Positions 1 through 8,177 of a DNA stretch of 64,000 bases are shown one piece after another. A program made the translations under genes and the position numbers. Location: contig CASFGU010000045.1 of the NCBI GenBank assembly GCA_949294395.1, forward strand, positions 1 through 64,000, given 5' to 3'. The notes below the pieces were generated by a model. It made no database searches and was not told the origin of the DNA. It worked only from the letters and a program-made list of their open reading frames with translations. Position 1 is the stretch's first letter. Each line of letters opens with the position of its first letter. Source of the stretch: an uncultured bacterium (GTDB lineage: Bacteria > Cyanobacteriota > Vampirovibrionia > Gastranaerophilales > Gastranaerophilaceae).

Positions 1-34
1 CCCCGTAAATCCTTACTATACCTGCGTTTTCCAT
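1..34 (-). CDS. 5' end of an unidentified gene (partial)
   Basis: An ATG on the minus strand at 34-32 is preceded by AAGGAGAT about 8 bases upstream, a near-perfect ribosome binding site. The reading frame stays open to the window edge and gives MENAGIVRIYG. Eleven residues are too few to name the product. It is transcribed leftward, like yidD and the fli genes, but about 240 bases of repeat-bearing spacer separate them, so it may be a separate unit. Confidence 0.45.
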   Translation of the reverse strand, partial: MENAGIVRIYG

Positions 35-73
35 CGTTTAATCTCCTTTGCTTTTTTCTTCTTCTTTTTTGAG

Positions 74-216
74 ATCCTGAACCTAGTTCAGGATGTCATA
101 TAACTTTTAATTTGATTCTTTATTTTGGGATCCTGAATCAAGTTCAGAGCCTGCCCTGAATTTAGTTCAGGGATGACATGATGTTTTATTTTGTCATGCT
201 GAACTTGTTTCAGCAT
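74..216. repeat. three intergenic CTGAAC/GTTCAG palindromes
   Basis: The spacer between the partial gene and yidD (35-275) holds at least three short palindromes built on the same words: ATCCTGAAC-cta-GTTCAGGAT (74-94), CCCTGAA-n5-TTCAGGG (154-172) and ATGCTGAA-n5-TTCAGCAT (196-216). A half-decayed copy lies at 129-150. Each is accompanied by GTCAT or GATGACAT. They behave like REP-type intergenic repeats. I see no gene in this stretch. Confidence 0.7.
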
Positions 217-275
217 CTCTTTGGCTTTCCACTGTCTTTTTTTATTATAATCTATTTTTCAAAAATTTTCAACAC

Positions 276-485
276 TTAAGGCACGGGATCGTTTCCGCCG
301 GGGTTCCAGGGATGGCAGCGGCAAATTCTTTTTATACCGAGCCAGCCGCCTTTAATAAGCCCGTATTTTACGATTGCCTGCCGCGTGTACTCCGAACATG
401 TAGGATAAAACCTGCATACAGAAGGTGTAAATCTTGAAATCTTCTGGTATATTCCGATTAGAAATAAAACAAACTTCTTTAGCAT
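276..485 (-). CDS. yidD: YidD, membrane protein insertion efficiency factor
   Basis: The 69-residue product has the full YidD signature: an N-terminal hydrophobic/amphipathic stretch, then [27 protein letters not shown] and a C-terminal NPGGNDPVP. YidD family proteins sit at the inner membrane and help YidC/Sec-dependent insertion. The gene begins 12 bases after the flhA stop and is the last gene of the fliE-to-flhA operon. YidD is more usually next to rpmH/rnpA/yidC, so its place behind an export apparatus gene rich in membrane helices is notable. Length is normal for the family. Confidence 0.95.
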   Translation of the reverse strand: MLKKFVLFLIGIYQKISRFTPSVCRFYPTCSEYTRQAIVKYGLIKGGWLGIKRICRCHPWNPGGNDPVP

Positions 486-497
486 CTAAAACCGCGC

Positions 498-2591
498 CTA
501 ACTCATCGCAAAATTATCACCGATAGTGTCTACTGCCTCAACCTTAATATCAGTAATCAGTTCTGAATAAGAGATTACCACAATTGTCGGAATATGACGT
601 TCAAGAAGCTGATAAAGCGGCAGTCTAATCCTCGGAGAACACAGGATTACCGGCTGCTGTCCGCATGCCTGCTGTGCTCTAATCATTGTGTTTGCGGCGG
701 ACTCAATTAATTCCTGAACCTGCATAGGATTCAGCAGAAACATAGTACCGAGTTCTGTTCTCTGACAGCTGTCATCAAGAGTTTTTTCCCACTCAGGAGA
801 AAGTGTAAGCGCATACAAAACCTTGTCATCCCCGACATTTGAAAGACATATCTGCCGGCCTAGTGCAGCACGCAGACGTTCCGAGAGAATATCCGGCTCC
901 TTTGAAAACCTTGCATAGTCACAAAGTCTTTCAAATACAAATATAATATCCTTGATAGACACTTTCTCTCGGATAAGATTAACAAATATTTTTCTCAAGT
1001 CGCTTGTAGAAATAATTGTCGGCACAAGGTCGTTAACAAGTGTAGGGTCTTGCGAGCGGACAAGTTCCATAAGCTTGAGTACATCAGTTTTTGTCATAAC
1101 CTCATCAACGTGTTTTCTTACGCATTCCTGAAGGTGGGTAACAATTACATCTGTCGAATCAATTGCTGTTACAGAACGAGCACCCTTTGCATCGTCCGGT
1201 GTAATCCAGTATGCCTGAGTTTGATAAGTAGGATCTATCCCGATAATTGCATCTTGAGGAACTTCACGCTTCACGGAATCCCACTGGTCTGCAATTACCA
1301 TCAAACGCCCCGGATAAACGTAACCGGTAGCAACAGTATTTCCTCTGATTGCAATAAGATACTCATTAGCATCCAGTGCTGAGGAGTCCATAATTCTTAT
1401 GTTCGGAATAATATAACCGAGTTCATCTGTAACTCTCTGACGGAGAGCTGCAATTTTTGCAAGCAGCTGCCCTTCCTGATCCGGATCAGCAATTACAAGC
1501 AGGTTTGAACCGACCTGCAAACTTAAAACGTCAACCCCTAGACGTTCGTACATTCTGTTAGGGTTAACAAGATCCTGCATGTTCTGCCGAACACTTTCCA
1601 ATTGACCGAGTTGGGATTGAACATCTGCGTTAATAAGAGTAGAAAAGCCTGCAACAGCAAGCCCCAGTCCGAACAGGAAAAACGGCCAAAACGGCAGACC
1701 TGTAAACGGTGGCCCTGTAATTGCTAACAACCACAGAAACCCCGATGCAAGAAACAGTGCATTAGGCTTGCTTACAATCTGTCCGGTAACATCTGTACCT
1801 AATGAGTTTGCAGCGGAAGAACGTGTCATAAAAATACCTGCCGCAATTGACATTAAAAGAGACGGAACCTGTGATGCCAGACCGTCACCGATTGTAAGGA
1901 TTGTGTATTTTGAAACAGCATCGGCAACAGGCATCTGATTCATAAGACAGCCGATACACAACCCGCCGATAATGTTAATCAACACAATAATAATACCTGC
2001 AATAGTATCCCCTTTTACAAACTTCATCGCACCGTCCATACTACCGAAAAGGTTTGATTCTCTTTGTAAATCCTCACGTTTTTTAGTTGCTTCTTCCGGC
2101 GAAATCAAGCCTGCGTTAAAGTCCGCATCAATTGTCATCTGTTTACCGGGCATCGCATCCAACGCAAACCTTGCTGCAACTTCCGCGATACGTTCTGCAC
2201 CTTTTGTGATTACCATAAACTGTACAACCGTGATGATAAGGAATATTACGCCGCCTACAATCATGTTGCCGCCGGTTACGAATGTTCCGAACGCATGGAT
2301 TACCTCACCAGCCTCGCCTTTTGAAAGGATTAACCTTGTTGATGCGATTGAAAGTACAAGACGGAACATTGTACCGATAAGGATAATTGACGGGAATGAC
2401 GCAAGTTCAAGAGTTTTACGTACGTACAGCGAAATCATCAGCAGAACAATTCCGAGTGCAATATTCAAACTTATGCAGACATTAACAACCCAGTTTGGCA
2501 GCTCTACGAGCAAAAGCACGATGAGCAGCAGGACGAATAACGCCATAAAAATTTCGCTTAAACTATTAGAATTTCCGCCTTCCTGTGCCAT
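498..2591 (-). CDS. flhA: FlhA/SctV family export gate protein
   Basis: This 697-residue protein is the large export-gate subunit of flagellar/type III secretion systems (FHIPEP family). The N-terminal half (about residues 15-330) has eight predicted membrane helices. The cytoplasmic loop carries the family signature KGAERIAEVAARFALD followed by MPGKQMTIDADFNAG. The C-terminal half (about 345-697) is the soluble domain that forms the nonameric ring and receives chaperone-cargo complexes. Length fits FlhA (about 690). The start overlaps the fliH stop as TAATG, indicating translational coupling. No flhB, fliP, fliQ, fliR or fliI lies in the window. Sequence reading alone does not separate flagellar FlhA from a non-flagellar SctV, so the symbol reflects the company of FliE and FliF. 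Confidence 0.93.
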   Translation of the reverse strand: MAQEGGNSNSLSEIFMALFVLLLIVLLLVELPNWVVNVCISLNIALGIVLLMISLYVRKTLELASFPSIILIGTMFRLVLSIASTRLILSKGEAGEVIHAFGTFVTGGNMIVGGVIFLIITVVQFMVITKGAERIAEVAARFALDAMPGKQMTIDADFNAGLISPEEATKKREDLQRESNLFGSMDGAMKFVKGDTIAGIIIVLINIIGGLCIGCLMNQMPVADAVSKYTILTIGDGLASQVPSLLMSIAAGIFMTRSSAANSLGTDVTGQIVSKPNALFLASGFLWLLAITGPPFTGLPFWPFFLFGLGLAVAGFSTLINADVQSQLGQLESVRQNMQDLVNPNRMYERLGVDVLSLQVGSNLLVIADPDQEGQLLAKIAALRQRVTDELGYIIPNIRIMDSSALDANEYLIAIRGNTVATGYVYPGRLMVIADQWDSVKREVPQDAIIGIDPTYQTQAYWITPDDAKGARSVTAIDSTDVIVTHLQECVRKHVDEVMTKTDVLKLMELVRSQDPTLVNDLVPTIISTSDLRKIFVNLIREKVSIKDIIFVFERLCDYARFSKEPDILSERLRAALGRQICLSNVGDDKVLYALTLSPEWEKTLDDSCQRTELGTMFLLNPMQVQELIESAANTMIRAQQACGQQPVILCSPRIRLPLYQLLERHIPTIVVISYSELITDIKVEAVDTIGDNFAMS

Positions 2592-3382
2592 TAAACTCCC
2601 CTGAGAGCCTCACTCACTACCGCCAATTGGGTTTCAATTGTCGCATCTACCACCCCGTTTGTTGTTGTAACAAGACAACCGCCTTCGCTTATATTTTCAT
2701 CTGCGAGAACGGATATTTTTGCGTCCAATCCTGACAAATCCAGTATTTCCGGAACCGACTGACGCAAAATATCCACCTGCACCGGATTTACACGAAGAGT
2801 AATTCTTGTTTCCTCTTTCGAAAGCCCTTTCAACACTTCCACAACTGTGTTAATCAGAACTTCCGGAGATTCGCTTACTTCTTTTTTAATAATTTTTTTA
2901 GCAATTTCAACACTCACAGAAAGTATTTCCGGAGCAATATGTTCGTAAACCTCCTGTGCAGAATTAAGAAAAACACCTAAAGAATTTTTCAATTCCAGAA
3001 CATCTTCTCTTGCTTTTTCAAGTCCTGCCTGATAGCCTTCCTTTGAGGCGGCTTCTCTTATTGAGGCGGCTTCTTCCCGTGCCCGGGAAACAAGGTTTCT
3101 GTCATCAACTCTGCGAAAACCGCGGCGCCTGTCGCCTTTGCGGCGTTCCTGACGCTGTTTGAAATCAATATTATCAAGGTTAAATAAATCTATATCATCC
3201 GGCTCAATTTCTGTTATATCTTTTTCTTTTTCCGGAATTTCTTCTTCCGCAGGGGCAGGGGCTGTATCTTCCGCAGGCAAATCCGGCACAGTACCGGAAT
3301 TTTCTTCCTGTTCCGGCGGCTGCGCAGCAAAATCCTCCTCAAGAATTTCAGGCTGTATAATCTTTTTCTTTTTTATAATCAT
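2591..3382 (-). CDS. fliH: FliH/SctL-like stator of the export ATPase
   Basis: The 263-residue product has a Pro/Glu-rich disordered N-terminus (about 10-60), a basic stretch with RRKGDRRRGFRR (about 80), a coiled coil with REEAASIREAASKEGYQAGLEKA, and a C-terminal globular domain. The spaced Ala/Gly helix and the C-terminal ISEGGCLVTT...GVVDATIETQL segment are typical of FliH/YscL. The family binds and restrains the export ATPase FliI, which is not in the window. It is translationally coupled to flhA by a one-base overlap and lies 12 bases after the preceding gene. The long acidic N-terminal extension makes it somewhat larger than enterobacterial FliH (about 235). Confidence 0.85.
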   Translation of the reverse strand: MIIKKKKIIQPEILEEDFAAQPPEQEENSGTVPDLPAEDTAPAPAEEEIPEKEKDITEIEPDDIDLFNLDNIDFKQRQERRKGDRRRGFRRVDDRNLVSRAREEAASIREAASKEGYQAGLEKAREDVLELKNSLGVFLNSAQEVYEHIAPEILSVSVEIAKKIIKKEVSESPEVLINTVVEVLKGLSKEETRITLRVNPVQVDILRQSVPEILDLSGLDAKISVLADENISEGGCLVTTTNGVVDATIETQLAVVSEALRGV

Positions 3383-3394
3383 GATTTAATTGTA

Positions 3395-4483
3395 TTATAC
3401 ACCATGTTCAAGATAGGTGGCAATAACATTTGCAACGCGCGGAGGAATGTCATAATATTCACCCTCAAGAGCATTAAATACAAATCGTCTGACTTTCTGT
3501 CTTTCAAGCTGCAGTGACTGTTCCAGCTTCTGCCTGTCATAGAGTTCCGCTATTTGTTTAACTTTTTCTACAAGACTGTTTTTGTTAATTTCTGTTGCGC
3601 CCGGCATTTCTCCTGCAATATCGTCCAGACATTTCATTGTTAATGTCGGATCAACCTGATCTTCCAGACCGTCAACATACATATATTTAATGACAGTCCC
3701 TGCAACATCCTGATCAAATCGTTCCAGAATTGACTGAACCTTTTCCTCATCAACACGTTTAAGCAAAAGCGCAAGCGTAACGAGTTTGAGAAGTTTTGGC
3801 GGAGCGTAAGGGGATTTTTTTGCAGGTACAGGGGCACCGCCATTTCCTTGAACGGCAGGAACCGCACTTTGCGCCGGTTGTGGCGGTTGAGTTTGTGCAG
3901 GTTTCGGTTGTGCCGGAGGCGGTGGCGGCGGGGCTGCCTGCTGCTGCGCGGCGGCTTCAGCTTCGCCGGTTTCTTGCATTTGCTGCATCATTGCATCTAT
4001 ATTTGATTGCTTGGCAGCCTTTTCCATAAGGTTTTCATCGATTAAGTTTTTTTCCTTAAGTTCAGCAATTGATTCAAGATAGGTTTTCTTTACATGGTGC
4101 TCTATCAGCTGTAAAATCTGATCCTGCGGAAGACCTTGCTTGAAAGTTTGTTTGGCAATTTCAAAGATTGTGAAGGCAATCTTCTGCATAATCGGATCCC
4201 AGTAATTCTGCGGAATACCGGATCTTATGAGGTCAACGGATTTGTGATACGCCCATTCCGCGATAATCTGGGTAATCATTGTTGCCTGCTCGGCGTTAAA
4301 TCCGAGTTCTTTATCGTTGTAAAGAGCTTCACCGGCAAGCATTGAGAAATTCAAAAGCGTATTGGTAACATAAGCTTTCTGGTTATCATCAAAATCAGGC
4401 GGAACTAAATCCTTTGCCTGTAATGCCAGATTCTGTGCGAAACCTTTATAATCAAAACCCTGTATTGCCATTTCTTTCACCAT
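3395..4483 (-). CDS. unrecognised protein in the FliG position of the fli cluster
   Basis: The 362-residue product is encoded between fliF and fliH, exactly where fliG normally lies. It has an all-helical N-terminal half (1-175), a Pro/Gln/Ala linker (about 175-225) with PPPPPP, and a helical C-terminal half beginning LLKLVTLALLLKRVDEEKVQSIL. That last segment resembles the right-handed superhelical repeats of FliG/MgtE-N (LALLLK-R-DEEKV), but I see neither the EHPQ motif nor the charged C-terminal torque helix of true FliG. It may be a divergent FliF-binding C-ring or sorting-platform component; this is inference. Two possible starts, ATG at 4483 and at 4471, both lack a strong ribosome binding site. 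Confidence 0.8.
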   Translation of the reverse strand: MVKEMAIQGFDYKGFAQNLALQAKDLVPPDFDDNQKAYVTNTLLNFSMLAGEALYNDKELGFNAEQATMITQIIAEWAYHKSVDLIRSGIPQNYWDPIMQKIAFTIFEIAKQTFKQGLPQDQILQLIEHHVKKTYLESIAELKEKNLIDENLMEKAAKQSNIDAMMQQMQETGEAEAAAQQQAAPPPPPPAQPKPAQTQPPQPAQSAVPAVQGNGGAPVPAKKSPYAPPKLLKLVTLALLLKRVDEEKVQSILERFDQDVAGTVIKYMYVDGLEDQVDPTLTMKCLDDIAGEMPGATEINKNSLVEKVKQIAELYDRQKLEQSLQLERQKVRRFVFNALEGEYYDIPPRVANVIATYLEHGV

Positions 4484-4576
4484 GGCTTACAACTACCGTT
4501 GTGTCGCCTTTTTCTTTATTACCTTTCCACTTTTACCTTATCGCCTTTAATTGCAATTAACGTCTTTTACTTTCCT

Positions 4577-4596
4577 GTCGGATTAGTAAATCCGAC
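4577..4596. repeat. intergenic palindrome GTCGGATT-agta-AATCCGAC
   Basis: A perfect 8-bp inverted repeat with a 4-base loop lies in the 138-bp spacer downstream of fliF, followed by CTAC. Related copies occur at 34604-34623 (two substitutions) and 34802-34821 (perfect arms). Both this copy and the one at 34604 are preceded by a CGTCTTTTA(C)...TTCCT lead-in. It is a dispersed repeat, not specific to this operon. Confidence 0.75.
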
Positions 4597-4621
4597 CTAC
4601 TTTTCTTATCGCCTTTCTTCA

Positions 4622-6286
4622 CTAACCTTTCTCTATCCAGCTTTTAATCTTGTCAGCAGCGATTTCGCTGTCTGCATCTTCAAGATTTGCAGAAACATTT
4701 TCCAGAGCGCTAATCATTTCTTGCGGAGAACGGATTGCAATATATTCTCTGTTCTGCTGTTCGAGCAGTCCTTCTGCAAGCTCTTTCTGTCTGTCGGTAA
4801 GCTGTGCAGCTCTCATGTTAACATCACTGAGTTCTCTATCCTGCTCGGCTTCTTTCTGTCTTAAGCGTTCAACCTCAATAGCATTTGCTTCCTGAAGCTG
4901 ATGAACTTTGTTAGACACAGCTCTGAATACTATCACCAGCCCGACAGCACTCAGTGCTACAGCCAGCCACCAAGGGTTTCCGCTCTCATCAGGTTTAGGA
5001 AGATTTACAGGTCTGTCTGATGCCAGATAAGGATCAACTGAATCCGAGAATGCTATAGACACATTTTCTGGATCAACTTTCGGGCTTGCAGCACGAGCAA
5101 CAAGTTCTCTCAGTTCTTCCAGCGTAGTTTCTGCAGGAAGCGCGCTTTTCTCAAGGGTTACGGCAACCGAAATTTCTTCAACCATCCCCGGTCTTAAGTA
5201 TTCATTCAACTGGGTTTTGCTGACACCGTACTGGGTTTCTGTAGCGGAACGGGAGTAGTTTCTGTCCTGACTTGAATTTGTACCGCCGCCTGCAATACCG
5301 TTCGGAAGATAAACGCTTACGGCGTTAATATTTCGGTTATTGTCACGTGTCTGGTCGCCCAAACCTTCAGTAAACGACTGCTCGTTAACGGAAGTTTTTC
5401 TATCCGGATCGTAGTCTGTGCTGTATTTTTCAGCAGGAGCCTGACGCAGGAAGGTGCTTACTGTAGCCACGTAATTACCTTTTCCGATAAGTCTGTCAAG
5501 CTGCTGCTGGACTTTCTGCTGCATGTATTTGTCGTTTTCTTCAAGCTTAGCAAGCATTTCATCTGATGCGTTCATAATACTGTGGTAAACATTTCCGTTT
5601 GTATCGGAAATCGCAATATCTTCCGCACTCAATCCTGAAACGCTGCCGAGAAGAAGGTTTGTAATAGCTTTTATTTTCAACTGGTCTAACTTGGTTCCGC
5701 TCGGTACAACAAGCTGAACTGTTGCGGTTACAGGTTTCTGCATTGAAGTGAACATTGTCTGTTCCGGTATTGAAATAAATACGGAAGCATTTTCAACCCC
5801 TTCAATTCTTTTGATTAAGCGGGAGAGCTCTCCGTTGATTGCACGGGTAAGCCTGATTTTTTTATCTTCTTTAGTTGAAGTAAAGTCACCCTTATCAAAG
5901 ACTTCCAGCCCCACATTCTGATCCATCAGACCGCTCTGAACGATTTCCATAATGGCAATATCGCGCTGTTCTGTGGTACATTTCTTTTTACCTGTTGTGC
6001 AATCGCCTTTTTTCAAAACAATACTGGATTTAGTACCGTCAAGAGTACGTGTTGCGGCAATCCCCTGTTTTGCAAGAAGTGCCTGAATTTCAAGAGCTTT
6101 GCCTATATTATCGGTAGTCAGAAGAACTACATCTTCCTTAATAGGCTGTTCACTGACGTTCTGGGCGCCGCTCTTGCTGCTGCCGGCAAAAGTAACAATC
6201 GTCACAATCATTGCCAGAACTATAATTGCTCCGCCGATAATCCCGTATAGTAAAGCTTTGTTTTCCAGTAATTTTTGAAAATCCAT
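4622..6286 (-). CDS. fliF: FliF/SctJ-like MS-ring protein
   Basis: The 554-residue product matches FliF. An N-terminal membrane helix (about 13-34) is followed by ring-building motif 1 with VLLTTDNIGKALEIQALLAKQGI, ring-building motif 2 around LTRAINGELSRLIKRIEGVENASVFISIP and QKPVTATVQLV, then a third ring/collar region to about residue 400. A second membrane helix (about 437-456) leads into a cytoplasmic tail of about 95 residues. The protein forms the inner-membrane ring on which the export gate assembles. Having two membrane helices and a cytoplasmic tail, it resembles flagellar FliF rather than the one-helix lipoprotein SctJ. The cytoplasmic tail normally binds FliG, so the next gene in the operon is its likely partner. 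Confidence 0.9.
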   Translation of the reverse strand: MDFQKLLENKALLYGIIGGAIIVLAMIVTIVTFAGSSKSGAQNVSEQPIKEDVVLLTTDNIGKALEIQALLAKQGIAATRTLDGTKSSIVLKKGDCTTGKKKCTTEQRDIAIMEIVQSGLMDQNVGLEVFDKGDFTSTKEDKKIRLTRAINGELSRLIKRIEGVENASVFISIPEQTMFTSMQKPVTATVQLVVPSGTKLDQLKIKAITNLLLGSVSGLSAEDIAISDTNGNVYHSIMNASDEMLAKLEENDKYMQQKVQQQLDRLIGKGNYVATVSTFLRQAPAEKYSTDYDPDRKTSVNEQSFTEGLGDQTRDNNRNINAVSVYLPNGIAGGGTNSSQDRNYSRSATETQYGVSKTQLNEYLRPGMVEEISVAVTLEKSALPAETTLEELRELVARAASPKVDPENVSIAFSDSVDPYLASDRPVNLPKPDESGNPWWLAVALSAVGLVIVFRAVSNKVHQLQEANAIEVERLRQKEAEQDRELSDVNMRAAQLTDRQKELAEGLLEQQNREYIAIRSPQEMISALENVSANLEDADSEIAADKIKSWIEKG

Positions 6287-6332
6287 TTTTCCCCGCCGGT
6301 CTGTAAATTTTAATGGTTAATACAAATATATT

Positions 6333-6668
6333 TTACACCTGAATCTGCATAACTTTGTCATACGCCTGAATGACTTTTCCGACCATCTGAGTTGCTATGT
6401 TAACACTGATTTCGGATTTTGCCATCGCGGTCATAACATCGTGAATATCAATGTTTTTGTTGCCGGACATAACGTCTTTGAGCATATTATCAGGCGCATT
6501 CAGTTCGGTGTTAAAGTTTTCCACAAGTCCGGAAAAAACCTGCTTAAAATCCTGAGTAGCCGGCTTTTCCATTCTGTCCAGCCTTGCAGAAGGAATCCCG
6601 TAAACACCCGAATCAAGTTTCGTGTGCTGAATTCTGCCTGCCAGATCATATTGCGGATAAAAACTCAT
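6333..6668 (-). CDS. fliE: FliE-like MS-ring/rod junction protein
   Basis: The 111-residue product ends in the FliE pattern: NIDIHDVMTAMAKSEIS followed by VGKVIQAYDKVMQIQV. FliE joins the MS ring to the rod and is one of the first export substrates of the flagellar system. Length fits the family (about 100-110). It is the first gene of the leftward operon, with a clean AGGAGG seven bases before the ATG and 46 bases before fliF. Its presence argues for a flagellar rather than an injectisome origin of the cluster. Confidence 0.9.
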   Translation of the reverse strand: MSFYPQYDLAGRIQHTKLDSGVYGIPSARLDRMEKPATQDFKQVFSGLVENFNTELNAPDNMLKDVMSGNKNIDIHDVMTAMAKSEISVNIATQMVGKVIQAYDKVMQIQV

Positions 6669-6835
6669 AAATTGCCTCCTAATTTATTTTAACGTAATTT
6701 TGTTAATTTTGTTTAACCTGTACGCCAAAAATCCTCCGTTCTATGTAGAAAACAGAACGAATTTAGTACATACTGACTAAACATACACCTTATATTTAAT
6801 GATTTCCGCCCAAAAGTCATGCAAATTTCTACAAG

Positions 6836-6861
6836 AAAAGCTCCTTAAATAAGGAGCTTTT
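6836..6861 (-). terminator. intrinsic terminator after the 6868-7410 gene
   Basis: The inverted repeat AAAAGCTCCTTA / TAAGGAGCTTTT (6836-6847 and 6850-6861) lies 7 bases after the stop codon of the leftward gene and has T tracts on both sides. It also insulates the fli operon from read-through. Confidence 0.85.
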
Positions 6862-6867
6862 TAATAA

Positions 6868-7410
6868 TTAATATTGCTCAGGTTCGCCGAAAGTCAGTGT
6901 TAACCTTCCGCCGTTTGTATAATATTCATCAGTTTTTTCATAAAGCCGGATAAGACCTTTATCCCCGTATTCGGCTATTCTTATAGATTCATGACCTTTT
7001 TCATCATATTCAACTTCCTGACGGTAAACTTCTTTTCCTTTTGTTTTATTTATCTGAATTTCTTTTTCTACTGAACCGTCTTTTCTAAATATAGTTTTAT
7101 CTTCACGTACCAACCCTTTTTCTTTATTGTAACCAAATTCCGACAGCGAAACTTGTCTGCCTTGCTCATCTTTTACCACTATTGCATCTGTATATCCATC
7201 TCCGTCATAGTCTGAGTAATAAGAAGTAGTGCCATCAGAGTTAAGACTTTTATAAAAAGGTTTGCGTTCATTTGAATTAACTTCAAAAGGTTTAACAGGA
7301 TTATTAAAGATTGACTTTGGCATAGGTTCAGCTATTTTATTTTTACTCTTAGTTGTATTTGTTTTCCCATCCTGAGGCGAAACATGTATAAGTTTATTTA
7401 GTTCAAACAT
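6868..7410 (-). CDS. unrecognised leaderless protein with DGDG motif
   Basis: The 180-residue product has no signal peptide and no membrane helix. The N-terminal 60 residues are Lys/Asn/Pro-rich and probably disordered. The rest is built of charged beta-type repeats, including YYSDYDGDGYTDAIVV, an Asp-rich loop like those that bind calcium. I do not recognise the family. An AAGGAG site lies 7 bases before the ATG. It is a single-gene unit with its own terminator, and its promoter (7530-7607) shares architecture with the promoters of two other leaderless proteins (16328 and 21599 starts). It could be a secreted substrate of the neighbouring export system, but the sequence shows only co-regulation. 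Confidence 0.85.
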   Translation of the reverse strand: MFELNKLIHVSPQDGKTNTTKSKNKIAEPMPKSIFNNPVKPFEVNSNERKPFYKSLNSDGTTSYYSDYDGDGYTDAIVVKDEQGRQVSLSEFGYNKEKGLVREDKTIFRKDGSVEKEIQINKTKGKEVYRQEVEYDEKGHESIRIAEYGDKGLIRLYEKTDEYYTNGGRLTLTFGEPEQY

Positions 7411-7529
7411 AATAATCTCCTTACGTGTTTATTTCCGTGCAGTTTTTATCTGCCGCCAGAACTGAAATATTTACAGCCCTTATTTTTATAAACACGATAG
7501 GCACGAAAAGATTGCTATACCGCCACCCC

Positions 7530-7607
7530 ATCCTATCCTATCCTATCCTATCTCAGAGTATAATTCGATTTCAGGCATTTTTAAACTCTTGTTTACATTT
7601 TGTTACA
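7530..7607 (-). promoter_or_regulatory. shared-architecture promoter with ATCCT repeats
   Basis: Read on the minus strand: a TGTAAC-n4-TGTAAA direct repeat (7607-7591), then -35-like TTTAAA (7585-7580), a 17-base spacer holding CTGAAA, and -10-like TATACT (7562-7557). About four and a half tandem copies of a pentamer (ATCCT on the plus strand, 7530-7553) then cover the likely transcription start. The same order and spacing recur at 16434-16508 and 21717-21796. Confidence 0.6.
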
Positions 7608-7610
7608 ATA

Positions 7611-8057
7611 CTATTCTGCTTCCAGTTCACGCCTGATGTCATCAACTGTCACATGAAGCACAGGGGAATTTTCGTCCTTCCTTAAGACAACATCCTTTAT
7701 GCCTGACTGCACAATAAATCTTTTGCAGAGTATGCAGATAAAGTTATGCCCCCAGATATACATAGTAGAACCCTTACACCTGTCCTGACCCGCCTGAATA
7801 ATTGCGTTCTGCTCCGCATGGATGGAACGGCAGGTTTCGTATCTTGTGCCGGACGGAATATTATTTTTTATTCTGTAACATTCACCGCGCTCATAGCAGG
7901 ATTCAACCTTTGACGGCGTTCCGTTGTAGCCGGTCGCTTTAATCTTTTTATCCTCGCCTACGATTACTGCGCCCACCTGCGCCCGGATACAGTTTGAACG
8001 GCTCGCGCAGGTCTTTGCTAAATCCAAAAAATAATCTTCCCATGATTTTATTTCCAT
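7611..8057 (-). CDS. dCMP/CMP deaminase family protein (ComEB-like)
   Basis: The 148-residue product is a zinc-dependent deoxycytidylate deaminase. It carries the catalytic HAEQNAI motif (His zinc ligand and proton-shuttling Glu) and the second zinc site as CILC in place of the usual PCxxC. RAQVGAVIVGED near residue 25 and the YNGTP loop are typical of dCMP deaminases, which make dUMP for thymidylate synthesis. Extra Cys/His residues around 45-65 fit the second zinc site of this family. It stands alone, divergent from the glycosyltransferase gene. Confidence 0.9.
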   Translation of the reverse strand: MEIKSWEDYFLDLAKTCASRSNCIRAQVGAVIVGEDKKIKATGYNGTPSKVESCYERGECYRIKNNIPSGTRYETCRSIHAEQNAIIQAGQDRCKGSTMYIWGHNFICILCKRFIVQSGIKDVVLRKDENSPVLHVTVDDIRRELEAE

Positions 8058-8177
8058 ACTTCAGATTCTCCCTTTTTCATTTTCCATACACTTATATTAT
8101 TACAAAATATTTTCACTGCAAAGAACAGTTTGACTTTAATCTTTTTTATTATACGATTGAGGAAACAGGGATTGGTG

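Noticed and set aside
1972..2604. 210-codon plus-strand ORF opposite flhA
   Set aside because: Antisense shadow of a strongly conserved coding sequence; composition is that of complemented membrane-protein codons.
498..6668. Calling the cluster a complete injectisome or a complete flagellum
   Set aside because: Only FliE, FliF, FliH and FlhA are identified; no ATPase, FlhB, FliPQR, needle, hook, flagellin or secretin partner is present here. The PilQ secretin at 41.7-43.5 kb belongs with PilB/PilC.
8130..8177. TTG start 48 bases upstream for the glycosyltransferase
   Set aside because: No ribosome binding site and the extension has no counterpart in the fold; ATG at 8178 is better.
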